A DNA stretch of 32,570 nucleotides, from the NCBI GenBank assembly GCA_964590495.1, contig CAZPWQ010000027.1:1-32570 (forward strand), written 5' to 3'. The position numbers and the translations under genes were made by a program. Numbering within the stretch: the first letter of the stretch is position 1; each line of letters begins with the position of its first letter. The stretch comes from CAZPWQ01 sp964590495 (lineage in GTDB: Bacteria; Bacteroidota; Rhodothermia; Balneolales; Balneolaceae). This document shows, in pieces, positions 15,048 to 24,101 of the stretch. The notes under the pieces were generated by a model. The model saw only the letters and a list, made by a program, of their open reading frames with translations, was not told where the DNA came from and did no database searches.

Positions 15048-16940
15048 TTATTGGTTCAGGTTATAATCCAGTTCGGCACCGAATAGTTCAACGAGGGTTT
15101 TTATTTTCGGATCCCGTTTTTGCAGGCGCTTAAATCGCTCGTACGGGCTCATTGATTCTTCGGGGCTCTTTTTATCTTTCTGTACAACACATTGTAACGA
15201 TAAAAATGCTCCTACTATTTCTTCTAATAACTTGCCAAGCTGACGCTTATTCTCTTCAACGATTTTTTTTGCAAAATCATCGTTACAGCGCAGGGTCAGT
15301 GATCCGTTTTTCAGTGAAACGGGATCCACCCGCTGCATCTGAAAGTACAGCATCTGAGGTACATTCTTTTTTAAAATTTCGAGGTATGAATCCCAGGACT
15401 CTTCAATTTCTTCCAGGGAAACATTTTTTGGAGCTCTTTTTTCTTTCGTCTTTTTTGCTACATCGCTATCCGTGGCAGCCGGCGCCGGTTCTGTGATATT
15501 ATCCTCAGAGCCATTTGAAAGAGAGGATTTGCCGAACAGGTTTTTAAATTCCTGGTCTTCATTTGGCTCTTCATCACCGGTATCAGAAACAAATTGATCG
15601 TTTTCTTCATATTCGGGGGAAGCTGTTTCTTCAGCCGCAGACTCAGCCGGCTCCTCCGGTTCGGAATCGTCCGGTTCAGGAGGAACACTTTCCTGTTCTG
15701 TTTGCTCTGTTATGTCATCCTCTGTTCCGGGAAGGGTGTTTTCATGTTTTTCTTGCGTTGCGACCCGGGATGAGCCGTTTTGTGCATTTCCGTTTTTAAC
15801 AGTTGTTAAATCCGCCCGATTATTGAGCTTTTTTTTTAAATCCTCAAGTTCTTTCAGCAGCTTATTCAGGTTCTGCGTCCGCTCCATGTGAATCAGTTTC
15901 AGCAGAGTAATCTCGAACTGTATCTTCGGCTGATGTGCATCTCTGATCTTGTATTGCGCCTCACTCACAATATGAAGCATGCGCATGAGATCATCCTCTG
16001 AAAAAGCCTTTGCCGCCTCCCGGTACCGCTGTTTGGTATCTTTAGAAGCCTCGACCAGGTGCATTTTTGCAGAACTCCGGGCCACATAGAGGTTGCGAAG
16101 GTGCTCGGTAAGTCCCACAAGATATTCCTGGATATCGTAACCTTCCTGCAGAAGCTCATTGATGAGTTCCAGTCCCGAGTTTGCATCATGCTGTTCGACA
16201 GCCTCCATAAAATCGAACATCCGCTCGGTGCTGACAACATTCAGGGCCCGAAGCAGTTCCTCATGCTGTATATCCGAACCACAAAAAGCGATCGCCTGGT
16301 CCATCAGTCCCAGCGCATCACGCAGAGCTCCGTCGGCTTTTTTGGCAATAACGTGCAGTGATTCCTCGTCGATGGCGATATTTTCGCTTTGGGCTACATC
16401 CCGGAGCCGTGAGACGATGTCATCTATGGCAATACGCTTAAAATCGAAGCGCTGGACACGTGACAGGATGGTCGGCAATACCTTGTGCGGTTCGGTAGTG
16501 GCAAAAATAAAAATGATATGGTCGGGTGGTTCTTCCAGTGTTTTCAGCAGGGCATTGAAAGCAGCCTTGCTGAGCATGTGAACCTCGTCAATGATATATA
16601 TTTTATAACGTCCGTTTTGAGGAGGTATCCTTACACGCTCACGAAGATCCCGGATATCATCGACTTTGTTATTGGAGGCTGCATCAATTTCGACGACGTT
16701 CAGTGTCTGGTTGAGCGATTCCCCATCAACCTGGTGGTCTATTTCGTTGACTGTCCGGGCCAGTACGCGCGCCATGGTTGTTTTTCCCACGCCGCGGGGA
16801 CCGCAGAACATATAGGCATGAGCCAGCCTGTTTTGACCGATAGCATTTTTCAGCGTATCACTTACATGCGACTGCGAGACGATATCATCAAACGACTTGG
16901 GGCGATATGTACGTGTTAACGCGCGATAATTATCAGCCAT
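15048..16940 (-). CDS. dnaX: DNA polymerase III subunit tau/gamma
   Basis: ATPase of the clamp loader that puts the sliding clamp on DNA; the full-length tau form also ties polymerase cores together. Of 630 residues, about 1-240 are the AAA+ modules (Walker A GPRGVGKT 47-54, Walker B IYIIDEVH 114-121, sensor 1 FATTE near 148, SRVQRF 160-165), about 240-368 the collar domain, about 370-510 an acidic Pro/Glu-rich linker, and about 515-620 the C-terminal tau domain. The zinc cysteines normally lying between Walker A and EIDAAS are missing. At codons 368-371 nine consecutive A precede GCTC; a -1 shift there would stop after 373 residues and give a gamma-like subunit. ATG at 16940. ybaB and recR follow. 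Confidence 0.97.
   Translation of the reverse strand: MADNYRALTRTYRPKSFDDIVSQSHVSDTLKNAIGQNRLAHAYMFCGPRGVGKTTMARVLARTVNEIDHQVDGESLNQTLNVVEIDAASNNKVDDIRDLRERVRIPPQNGRYKIYIIDEVHMLSKAAFNALLKTLEEPPDHIIFIFATTEPHKVLPTILSRVQRFDFKRIAIDDIVSRLRDVAQSENIAIDEESLHVIAKKADGALRDALGLMDQAIAFCGSDIQHEELLRALNVVSTERMFDFMEAVEQHDANSGLELINELLQEGYDIQEYLVGLTEHLRNLYVARSSAKMHLVEASKDTKQRYREAAKAFSEDDLMRMLHIVSEAQYKIRDAHQPKIQFEITLLKLIHMERTQNLNKLLKELEDLKKKLNNRADLTTVKNGNAQNGSSRVATQEKHENTLPGTEDDITEQTEQESVPPEPDDSEPEEPAESAAEETASPEYEENDQFVSDTGDEEPNEDQEFKNLFGKSSLSNGSEDNITEPAPAATDSDVAKKTKEKRAPKNVSLEEIEESWDSYLEILKKNVPQMLYFQMQRVDPVSLKNGSLTLRCNDDFAKKIVEENKRQLGKLLEEIVGAFLSLQCVVQKDKKSPEESMSPYERFKRLQKRDPKIKTLVELFGAELDYNLNQ
15820..15849 (-). 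promoter_or_regulatory. Probable frameshift/slippage site for gamma subunit in dnaX
   Basis: In mRNA sense: GAGGATTTA, nine A (15837 down to 15829), GCTCAATAA. In the normal frame this reads Leu-Lys-Lys-Lys-Leu-Asn-Asn. The heptamer A-AAA-AAG is the one used by E. coli dnaX. After -1 slippage, or one extra A in the transcript, the reading is Lys-Ala-Gln-stop (TAA at 15822-15820). The GAGGA element lies a few bases upstream, like the Shine-Dalgarno stimulator in E. coli. Only a weak downstream stem (TTTAAC/GTTAAA) is visible. Confidence 0.6.
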
Positions 16941-17156
16941 GAAAAACTCGAATTGAGTATTTGTTTATTGATACAAACAACGCAATAATGTACAAAATGT
17001 GAAGGCCAATTTTAGGAAAAATTGTTATTGGTTAAATAGTTATTTGTTATTTGGATGGTGTCACTGATACATCATTTCGATTCTTGTTTTTAAGCAGGAA
17101 AAATCAATGTCTACTCAAGAAAATTGGAACCAACTTTAAATTATTTAAAATCCCGA

Positions 17157-18251
17157 CTACTGTGTGTGAGTGTAATCCAATGGAAGTTCATTTGCCATTC
17201 TGTCATCTGCCCAGTTCCCAAAAACCCGCACCGAAGCGGGGTCTTCAAATAGCCCCATTTTATTCAGGCAGAACAGTTTATCCTCTTTGGCAGGCTCCAT
17301 CTGTGATTTTTTTCGAAGCCGGCTGGTTATTGACTCTTCATCAATTTGATATCTCAGAGTTCGGTTGTACACTACCTGAACTCTTCCTTCCAATTTGAAG
17401 CATTTTAATCCCTTTGGTATTTGATACATTCCTCTTCCGGTAGTGAGAAACTCAGATTTTAGCTCTCTTTCCGACATGTGATTCAGGAAGCGGTCATTTC
17501 TCAGGGAATAGTGACTGTCATCAATGTTGTCTTCGTAAAGCATTTTGAAAAAATGAGTTGTAGAACCGTAGTATGCTTCCACCCTGTTTTTCAACCATCT
17601 TGCTCTTTGTGTGTTATCTGCATTAGGGAGTTCTTCAAAACGGTTAAGCACTTTATAAACTCCGATTCGGTTGGCAGTATTCCACTCAAACTGGACAAGT
17701 TCAGTGTGGATCTTATATCCCAAAGCACGATTAATGATAATAAGCGGTTGTTGGGCAGTGGCGGTTAGCGCGGTATTTTTCTTTTTAAAATCCAGGACCC
17801 AGGAATTGGTAATCTCTGTTTGATCTGAAAAGTCAGTCCTTCCCAGAAACTCTTTTTTAAAAAACTCAAAATTGTGCTTCCATTCTTTGTTGGAAGAAAC
17901 TACTTCCAATTCATCCAAAGTTACAGTCCGCAGTTTCAATCGGCTATTCAAAGCGTAGGAGTTGCCGGGGCTGATTTCCACCGTCTTTGCGTCAGTTTCA
18001 TAACCCATAAAACTAAAAACGAGTTGTTGACTTCCGGTTAAAGAGGTATGAAAGACATATTTCCCCAATGAATCTGTTGAACTGCCCGAGGTACTTCCAT
18101 CTAAATAAACATTGACACCCTGAAGATGTTCACCTGTTTTGGAATCAGTAACGGTTCCGGAAAAGACCGAAACAGAAGTATCCTGGGCCGACAGGTACAA
18201 CGGTAACGAAATCAGGCACGTCATAACTATGGCACCTCTGAAGACAAACAT
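17157..18251 (-). CDS. Secreted protein with carboxypeptidase-like regulatory domain
   Basis: The 364-aa protein has a signal peptide (MFVFRGAIVMTCLISLPLYLSAQ, cut about residue 22). Residues about 30-115 form the beta-sandwich 'CarboxypepD_reg-like' domain common at the front of Bacteroidota envelope proteins (FSGTVTDSKTGEHLQGVNVYL, GKYVFHTSL, FSFMGYETDAKTV). The remaining 245 residues (from LDELEVVSSNKEWKHNFEFFKKEFLG) are a domain I know only as recurring in hypothetical Bacteroidota proteins. There is no TonB plug or barrel, so it is not a SusC-type transporter. Location is periplasm or surface by inference. ATG at 18251, 77 bp downstream of the metallo-hydrolase gene; co-transcription is possible. 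Confidence 0.75.
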   Translation of the reverse strand: MFVFRGAIVMTCLISLPLYLSAQDTSVSVFSGTVTDSKTGEHLQGVNVYLDGSTSGSSTDSLGKYVFHTSLTGSQQLVFSFMGYETDAKTVEISPGNSYALNSRLKLRTVTLDELEVVSSNKEWKHNFEFFKKEFLGRTDFSDQTEITNSWVLDFKKKNTALTATAQQPLIIINRALGYKIHTELVQFEWNTANRIGVYKVLNRFEELPNADNTQRARWLKNRVEAYYGSTTHFFKMLYEDNIDDSHYSLRNDRFLNHMSERELKSEFLTTGRGMYQIPKGLKCFKLEGRVQVVYNRTLRYQIDEESITSRLRKKSQMEPAKEDKLFCLNKMGLFEDPASVRVFGNWADDRMANELPLDYTHTQ

Positions 18252-18328
18252 AATATGAAGTTTGTTAACGGTTCACCACACCAGGCAATTATTACCTGAA
18301 TTGTATTTATAAATTAATCTGCTAAAGG

Positions 18329-19432
18329 TCAATAAACGAGTTGCTGCTTAATAGTTTTTGTGGTTCCTTCCTGCAGGATCAGGAATTCACCCGATTCCAA
18401 CGGATTTTCAGCCAGGTTCTGCTGTAGTTCTTTCGGAGCCTCACGCATACCGTCATCGGCCAGCGGGAAAGTCCCGAAATGCATGGCGATGCTAACTTGC
18501 GACTGCAGATTCCTGTGAACCTGCAGGGCTTCCTCCGGGGACATGTGGATAGCTTCCATAAACCAGCGCGGACGATAGGCGCCGATCGGAATAAGAGAGG
18601 CCTGTATGGAATCAAACTCTGCGCCTATTTTTTTGACAAACTTGCCATATCCCGTATCACCGGCAAAGTAAACAGTGCCGGCCGGACTTTGAACTACATA
18701 TCCGCACCACAAGGTTTTATTGCGGTCAAATAGCCCCCGTCCCGAAAAATGTCTTGCCGGTACGGCCGTAACGGAAAATTTTGAATTTAATGATTCTTTT
18801 TGCCACCAGTCCATATCTACCACTTTGCTGATATCATATTCCTGAAGCAGGTGTTCGACACCCAGCGGTACGATAAACAAAGGATCGTGCTGCCGGTGTA
18901 GTTTTTTTACCGTACTTATATCCAAATGGTCGTAATGATTATGGCTGATCAGGACAGCATCGATCGGGGGAAGATCTTCAAACCTGATTCCCGGCGGACG
19001 CATTCGTTTCGGACCTATCCACTGGTACGGACTTGCGCGTCTGCTCCATATGGGATCAGTTAAAATATTATATTCCTTAAACTGCAGCAGGAAGGTTGCA
19101 TGGTTTACAAAGGTGATACGAAATTCTTCCTTGTCTAAACCATTTTCAGGTAGTGTGGACGGAGGAACGTCACGTTCATCAAGCAGGTGCCACATGCCTT
19201 TGTCGTTGCCTCCGAACCACCATTTCAACACTTCGATATAGCGGTGTGTCCCGGCACCGTCGGGGTTTACAAATTTCTTGCCGTCAAAATGATTCGACTT
19301 ATCACTGTTGTATTTTGGTGCGGCAAGCAAAAACTTGTCAACAACAAAGAGCAGAAGTCCGAATACTGACACTACAGCCAGCGAATATGTTACGGTAGCA
19401 ACTAAAAAGTCGCCTATAGCAGATAAAATCAT
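18329..19432 (-). CDS. Membrane-anchored metallo-beta-lactamase-fold hydrolase (NAPE-PLD/UlaG-like)
   Basis: The 367-aa protein has one N-terminal membrane helix (about 8-35), then an MBL-fold domain. The metal motif is SHNHYDH (His164, His166, Asp168, His169), with further ligands His228 (ARHFSG), Asp259 (FAGDTGY) and His319 (AMHFGTF). FVNHATFLLQ, NILTDPIWSRRASP and GPKRMRPPG match the branch that includes N-acyl-phosphatidylethanolamine phospholipase D and the RomA-type proteins. A lipid phosphodiester substrate at the membrane is plausible but not shown. ATG at 19432, 51 bp downstream of the S9 peptidase gene on the same strand, so they may share a transcript. Confidence 0.85.
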   Translation of the reverse strand: MILSAIGDFLVATVTYSLAVVSVFGLLLFVVDKFLLAAPKYNSDKSNHFDGKKFVNPDGAGTHRYIEVLKWWFGGNDKGMWHLLDERDVPPSTLPENGLDKEEFRITFVNHATFLLQFKEYNILTDPIWSRRASPYQWIGPKRMRPPGIRFEDLPPIDAVLISHNHYDHLDISTVKKLHRQHDPLFIVPLGVEHLLQEYDISKVVDMDWWQKESLNSKFSVTAVPARHFSGRGLFDRNKTLWCGYVVQSPAGTVYFAGDTGYGKFVKKIGAEFDSIQASLIPIGAYRPRWFMEAIHMSPEEALQVHRNLQSQVSIAMHFGTFPLADDGMREAPKELQQNLAENPLESGEFLILQEGTTKTIKQQLVY

Positions 19433-19483
19433 TTAAGTTTACTTTGATAAACAGTGCCGGTTATACGGCAAAAGTATTCAATA

Positions 19484-21568
19484 TTATCTTGTTTGCAGAT
19501 GATTTTCAAAAAATTCATAAATGCGGGTATATTCATCATACCATGCATCAGGATCCTGGAAACTGTGTCTTTCGGACGGGTACATCATCATTTCAAACTC
19601 CTTACCGCCGGCCTGAATCAGTTCTTCAATATATTGCGCGGCATCCTGAAAACCCACGTTATTGTCGATGAGCCCGTGTAAAATGAGAACAGGCTTCTCA
19701 AGCTGATCCACATAAGTAATAGGTGAACTCCGGGCATAGTTCGTGGAATCTGTTTCGGGCGTACCCAGCCGCGGTTTTGTATACCACGGATTGGTATGAT
19801 AATAATTCTCCCAGTTCGTTACAGAACGCAAAGCAGCGGCTGCATCGAAATAGTCAGGTTCCACACTGGTGGCGTAAAGCGCCATGAAGCCGCCATAGCT
19901 TCCGCCGTAGATACCTACGCGGCTTGTATCGGCGCGGGCATAGTTTTCAGCCAGATAATTTATACCGTCAACAATGTCTTCTGTTTCATACTTACCCATC
20001 CAGCTGGTAACATCTTCACGAAATTTTCGTCCGTACCCTGTGCTGTGGCGGTAGTCCACTTCGATAACATAATAGTCGTTCGCATTGAGATACTGATGAA
20101 ACATATATTCACGGAAGTAATTTTCAGACCATCCCTTGTATACGTTCTGGAGAGAACCCGCTCCGTGTACAAAAACGACAACAGGATATTTTTTATTTTC
20201 CCGCATATCCAGCGGCTCAAGAATTGACATGGAAAGCTCAGTCTCACCGTCTCTGCCCGTAAATCGCACATAATCCTCTTCCTGCCATCCTATATTGTTA
20301 AAGCGATCGGGAATAGTATTTGTAAGACGGATTTCCTTTTCCGGATTTTGCAGGTCGAGAGTATATAATTCGAATGGTTCATTGAAATAGCTGTACTCAT
20401 AAACCAGGTGCCGTTTGTTACTGCTTAGCTCAAAATCCTGGCGATATCCGGTGCGGGATGTCAATTGGGTGATTTCACCGCTGTCAGTATTGAGGGAATA
20501 GATATGACGTTCACCGGGATCTTTCTCGTTAGAGGCGAAGACGATATTTTCTCTGCCGGTCCAGGCCGCCCAGGCGACTTCAAAGTTGCCTCCGGTATGC
20601 TGAGTTAAATCACTGCCGTCGGAATTGATGGTATAAATATGATTCCATCCGTCCCGTTCAGACCGGATCATTAATTCAGCACCTTCCGGGGCAAATTCGA
20701 TATCGGTTCCAAACAGCCAGCCGTCTGTTATTTCTTCAAATACAACCGTAGAGTCTGATTTTTCCAGGTTGAAGACGGTGATTTTACGGTTTTTCATTGA
20801 AGAATCTATTTGGTCAACAGCCAGGTACAGATTGTTGCCGCTGATGCTGGTATTCAGATAACCCTTTTGCTGGGTTTTCCGGGTCACCCTGTTGGAATCA
20901 AGATATGCCACGGAAATAATCTGCCGGGGAATACCGCGCCGGGTTTCGCCCTTATCTACAAAACGTCCGACGTATTCCGGGAAATAATATTCTTTGTAGT
21001 CGGTGGTATCATATCGCCTGAGTACAATTTTATCATTGCCTGCCCATCCAACAATATTAAATCCGGGATCCTCTTCTTTTTTATCCGTGACCTGTGTCAG
21101 CTTGAAATCGCGGATGTTAATAATCCATATATCCCCATCCCGCACATATGCTATACTCCGGCTGTCGGGACTCCAGGTAGCATTGTATTCCGAAGCTTTG
21201 GTGCTGACCAGCTGCTGTTTATTGCCGTAGTCCAGGTCGGCCAGCCATAAATCACCCTGGTCGCTGTACACCAGTTTTTGTTTGTTCGGGGATACTTTAA
21301 AGTTGCGTTCTATACTATCGGCGGCGAGGGAGTCGCTCTTGCCATCCAGGCTGACCCGGTACAATTTATTGTTTGTCAGCGCAGAATCATTCGCCTGGTA
21401 ATAGATGTACGACAGATCGGGAGAAAATGCTACCATGTCAGGCCGGTTGCCGGCCAGCAGGGGTTCATAAAAAATAGTTTTTAAACTGAGGGTATCTAAT
21501 CCTGTCTGGGCTGAAAGAATAGACGGCATACCTGTAGCAATCAGGAGGATTAGAAAAAGACGTTTCAT
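19484..21568 (-). CDS. Secreted S9 family prolyl oligopeptidase (DPP4-like)
   Basis: Serine peptidase that trims dipeptides or cuts after proline, acting outside the cytoplasm. I start it at the ATG at 21568, giving 694 aa with a clean signal peptide (MKRLFLILLIATGMPSILSAQ); a frame open 20 codons further upstream would bury it. Residues about 40-420 are the beta-propeller (repeats such as WSPDSRSIAYVRDGDIWI), and the rest is the alpha/beta hydrolase domain. Triad: Ser557 in GGSYGG, Asp635 in LIDNNV, His668 in SERHSF. All are intact. It lies 72 bp downstream of the Xaa-Pro aminopeptidase gene, a logical partnership for degrading proline-containing peptides. Confidence 0.93.
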   Translation of the reverse strand: MKRLFLILLIATGMPSILSAQTGLDTLSLKTIFYEPLLAGNRPDMVAFSPDLSYIYYQANDSALTNNKLYRVSLDGKSDSLAADSIERNFKVSPNKQKLVYSDQGDLWLADLDYGNKQQLVSTKASEYNATWSPDSRSIAYVRDGDIWIINIRDFKLTQVTDKKEEDPGFNIVGWAGNDKIVLRRYDTTDYKEYYFPEYVGRFVDKGETRRGIPRQIISVAYLDSNRVTRKTQQKGYLNTSISGNNLYLAVDQIDSSMKNRKITVFNLEKSDSTVVFEEITDGWLFGTDIEFAPEGAELMIRSERDGWNHIYTINSDGSDLTQHTGGNFEVAWAAWTGRENIVFASNEKDPGERHIYSLNTDSGEITQLTSRTGYRQDFELSSNKRHLVYEYSYFNEPFELYTLDLQNPEKEIRLTNTIPDRFNNIGWQEEDYVRFTGRDGETELSMSILEPLDMRENKKYPVVVFVHGAGSLQNVYKGWSENYFREYMFHQYLNANDYYVIEVDYRHSTGYGRKFREDVTSWMGKYETEDIVDGINYLAENYARADTSRVGIYGGSYGGFMALYATSVEPDYFDAAAALRSVTNWENYYHTNPWYTKPRLGTPETDSTNYARSSPITYVDQLEKPVLILHGLIDNNVGFQDAAQYIEELIQAGGKEFEMMMYPSERHSFQDPDAWYDEYTRIYEFFENHLQTR

Positions 21569-21640
21569 AAAAGCAGCAGCAAAATATTTAGTTTGCTCAT
21601 TAATAAAAGTAAAGTTTGATAAATACAAAAAAGCAGATGA

Positions 21641-22978
21641 TTATTTACCTGCCATAGTTTGTTCAATTTCTGATCGTTCTTTTGGAACATCGGTAAGATT
21701 TTCACAGCCGTCTTCCGTGATTATCAGGTTATCTTCGATACGAACACCACCAAAATCAAACATCTGTTCCAGTTTTTCTTTATTCAAGAAATTGGATGTT
21801 CTGTTATCTTCAAAAGCCGGTTCGAGCAGCGCCGGTATGAAATATAATCCCGGCTCAATGGTAATTGCCATACCCGGCTGAAGTGAGCGACGCATTCTCA
21901 GATATTTAATACCCGGCCGTTCAATACGTTCAACCCCCTTGGGATAACCTCCGACATCATGAGTATCGAGTCCAAGGAAATGTCCCAGCCCGTGCGGGAA
22001 GAAAAGTGCAAAAATATCTTCGTTCATCATATCGTCAATATTTCCCCGTACCAGACCGGCGTCTTTAAGACCCTGCAGCATAACACGGGCAGACAACATA
22101 TGCAGATCCTCCATTTTTACGCCGGGCTCCGATGTCTCAATCACTTTGTTTTGAGCTTCAAGTACTGCATCGTACACTGAAGCCTGTACATCGGTGAACT
22201 TGCCGTTGGCGGGATAGGTACGGGTAAAATCGGAGGCATATCCGTTACATTCATAGCCGGCGTCGATCAAAAACAGGTCGCCATCCTCTATTTTTTCCGA
22301 ATTTTCTACATAGTGCAGGATGGCACTGTTGTTGCCACCGGCAAAAATTCCGTTATAGGCATCCAGCATCAATCCGTTCCTGATGTTGTGATAATCGAAA
22401 ACAGCTTTCAATTCATATTCGAAAAGCCCGGGTTCAAGTGCTTCAAGTACAGCCCGGTGTGCGGTGTTATTGACTTTTGCCGCTTTACGAAGCTGGTCAA
22501 GTTCCCAGTCGGTTTTGAAAACCCGGCAATGGGTGATGGCTTCTTCAAGTATTTCGAGATCGATCGGCGTTTTACGTTCAAACTCTTCGATAAACTCCGC
22601 CTGTTCTTCATTCAGACAATATATTGTTTCGGGATTCAGATCTTTCAGGACGGCGGGCAGTTTGGCTTCATAATGGAGATGGTCGGGCTGGTATTCTTCC
22701 TGGTACTGTTCCTTTGGCTTTACACGTCCGTGCCAGACGGCATAATGGGCGTCACGTTTTGGCACAAACAGGTGGTATTCCTGCTTATTCAGGTCCAGCA
22801 GTAAGTGGCAATCGGGTTCATTTACACCGGTAAGGTACCAGAAATTTGATTCCTGCCTGAAAGGAAATTCGTAATCTGTTTCATAGCGATACATCAATTC
22901 GGCACCTTTCATATAAACTACGGCACTTTCCTCTTCGTCTAAAAGTGAAAATAATTTGTCGCGGTGTAAATGGTTCAT
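21641..22978 (-). CDS. pepP: Xaa-Pro aminopeptidase (M24B)
   Basis: Removes an N-terminal residue preceding proline. The 445-aa cytoplasmic protein has no signal peptide. The N-terminal aminopeptidase P domain (about 1-135; FRQESNFWYLTGVNEPDC) is followed by the pita-bread M24 domain. The metal ligands are visible in LIDAGYE, ASDFTRTYP, PHGLGHFLGLDTHD, TIEPGLYF and VRIEDN. Length and motif order fit E. coli PepP (441 aa). ATG at 22978. It is the first gene of a probable unit with the S9 peptidase and perhaps the metallo-hydrolase. Confidence 0.94.
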   Translation of the reverse strand: MNHLHRDKLFSLLDEEESAVVYMKGAELMYRYETDYEFPFRQESNFWYLTGVNEPDCHLLLDLNKQEYHLFVPKRDAHYAVWHGRVKPKEQYQEEYQPDHLHYEAKLPAVLKDLNPETIYCLNEEQAEFIEEFERKTPIDLEILEEAITHCRVFKTDWELDQLRKAAKVNNTAHRAVLEALEPGLFEYELKAVFDYHNIRNGLMLDAYNGIFAGGNNSAILHYVENSEKIEDGDLFLIDAGYECNGYASDFTRTYPANGKFTDVQASVYDAVLEAQNKVIETSEPGVKMEDLHMLSARVMLQGLKDAGLVRGNIDDMMNEDIFALFFPHGLGHFLGLDTHDVGGYPKGVERIERPGIKYLRMRRSLQPGMAITIEPGLYFIPALLEPAFEDNRTSNFLNKEKLEQMFDFGGVRIEDNLIITEDGCENLTDVPKERSEIEQTMAGK

Positions 22979-23120
22979 ATCATCAATATGCTTTGAAACA
23001 GATTAATATTAGATGCTTTCGAAGTATGTGGCATTACCTAACGGCTAAAAAAATACAGACCATGAAGTTACGGGAAAAATGGGATGTTAAAAAGCATATT
23101 TCGGTTGTACTCACTGTATT

Positions 23121-24056
23121 TCATCCAATTTTGTCTTTTAAAATTTCGAGAATAAATTCCCCTGTTTTTTCTGGAGACAAAGCTGCATTGGGATTTGAGG
23201 AGGGATTCCAATATGATCTTATATCAACAGTTTGAACTCCGGTGGCTGAATAAATGAAAGTATTTGCCACCTGTTCGTCAAATAGCAGGTCGAGGTTAAT
23301 TTCGGTAACCGAAACGTTTCTCTTGTCTTTGTTTAATATTGCAACGAACCGGTTGCCGCCCCAGGGTGTTCCCACAGTTGTCAATGCAAGACGCCGGTCT
23401 TTATCATATGGGATGATTCTGAAATAGTGATTCAGATCCAGGTCGGAGGGTGCATTGTCAAATTCCAGGAATCGTATTGTTGAAGATTCTCCGTTCAGCC
23501 AAAAACTATTACTGTTGGCACTGAACCATCTTCTTAGTTCGGCTGAAGCTTTGGTTCCTGCAAACCCACGTTTTTCCCAATAGCTAAAACCGAGTTTTTT
23601 TAAAGCTGAAGAATCACTGAACAATCCGGGCAATTGATCCAGCCGTTGGATTTTTTGTTTTGCACTATTTATGGCGAACCAAAAATCCTGAACACTGTTG
23701 GTCATCAGCAGATAGGGTGCGTTTACCTTGTGGTTATAACGTGCTGTTTGTTCGGCTGTTTTGTTGGTTATGGGAATGTATTCGGCTTTACATTCAATCA
23801 GAAGCCTGGGATTGAACTGCTGGTCGTAACAGACAATGTCTGTGCGCATGTTCGAATCCCCCATCCGGCCGATATTTTCTTCGGTAGAAATACGGTGCCT
23901 GGACCACCCTTTACTCAAAAGGAATTCAATGACCCGTAGCCGCACCCGTTCTTCCGGGCGATTTTTAAGCGCTTTCCGGTGAATTACATTCCACAGCCTT
24001 TTTTGCCCGTCTCTCCATACAACGGGCGGATAATGATATCGTGCAATACTTTCCAT
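23121..24056 (-). CDS. Orphan protein with HsdR-N-type nuclease fold
   Basis: The 311-aa protein has in its first half the 'type I restriction enzyme R protein N-terminal' fold: ERVRLRVIEFLLSKGW, then the PD-(D/E)xK site Asp73 (MRTDIVCYD), Glu88 and Lys90 (LLIECKAEY), and Gln103/Tyr107 (EQTARYN). These are the residues used for metal-dependent DNA cleavage in the family. There is no ATPase or translocase domain, and no hsdM or hsdS nearby, so it is not a working type I system here. Stand-alone copies are common in Bacteroidota and their role is unknown to me. The second half (about 130-311) extends beyond the usual stand-alone size and has no motif I recognise. ATG at 24056. Confidence 0.75.
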   Translation of the reverse strand: MESIARYHYPPVVWRDGQKRLWNVIHRKALKNRPEERVRLRVIEFLLSKGWSRHRISTEENIGRMGDSNMRTDIVCYDQQFNPRLLIECKAEYIPITNKTAEQTARYNHKVNAPYLLMTNSVQDFWFAINSAKQKIQRLDQLPGLFSDSSALKKLGFSYWEKRGFAGTKASAELRRWFSANSNSFWLNGESSTIRFLEFDNAPSDLDLNHYFRIIPYDKDRRLALTTVGTPWGGNRFVAILNKDKRNVSVTEINLDLLFDEQVANTFIYSATGVQTVDIRSYWNPSSNPNAALSPEKTGEFILEILKDKIG

Positions 24057-24101
24057 AGCCCGTAATATAGCATCTGAACAAAAAGTTGACAGCTGTTTTT
24101 T

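Noticed and set aside
15264..15271. Eight-A run (mRNA sense) late in dnaX
   Set aside because: It encodes Ala-Lys-Lys-Ile in the tau domain; truncation there would give no recognised functional form.
21569..21628. Upstream 20-codon extension of the S9 peptidase
   Set aside because: It would place a non-hydrophobic stretch ahead of a standard signal peptide; the ATG at 21568 fits export much better.
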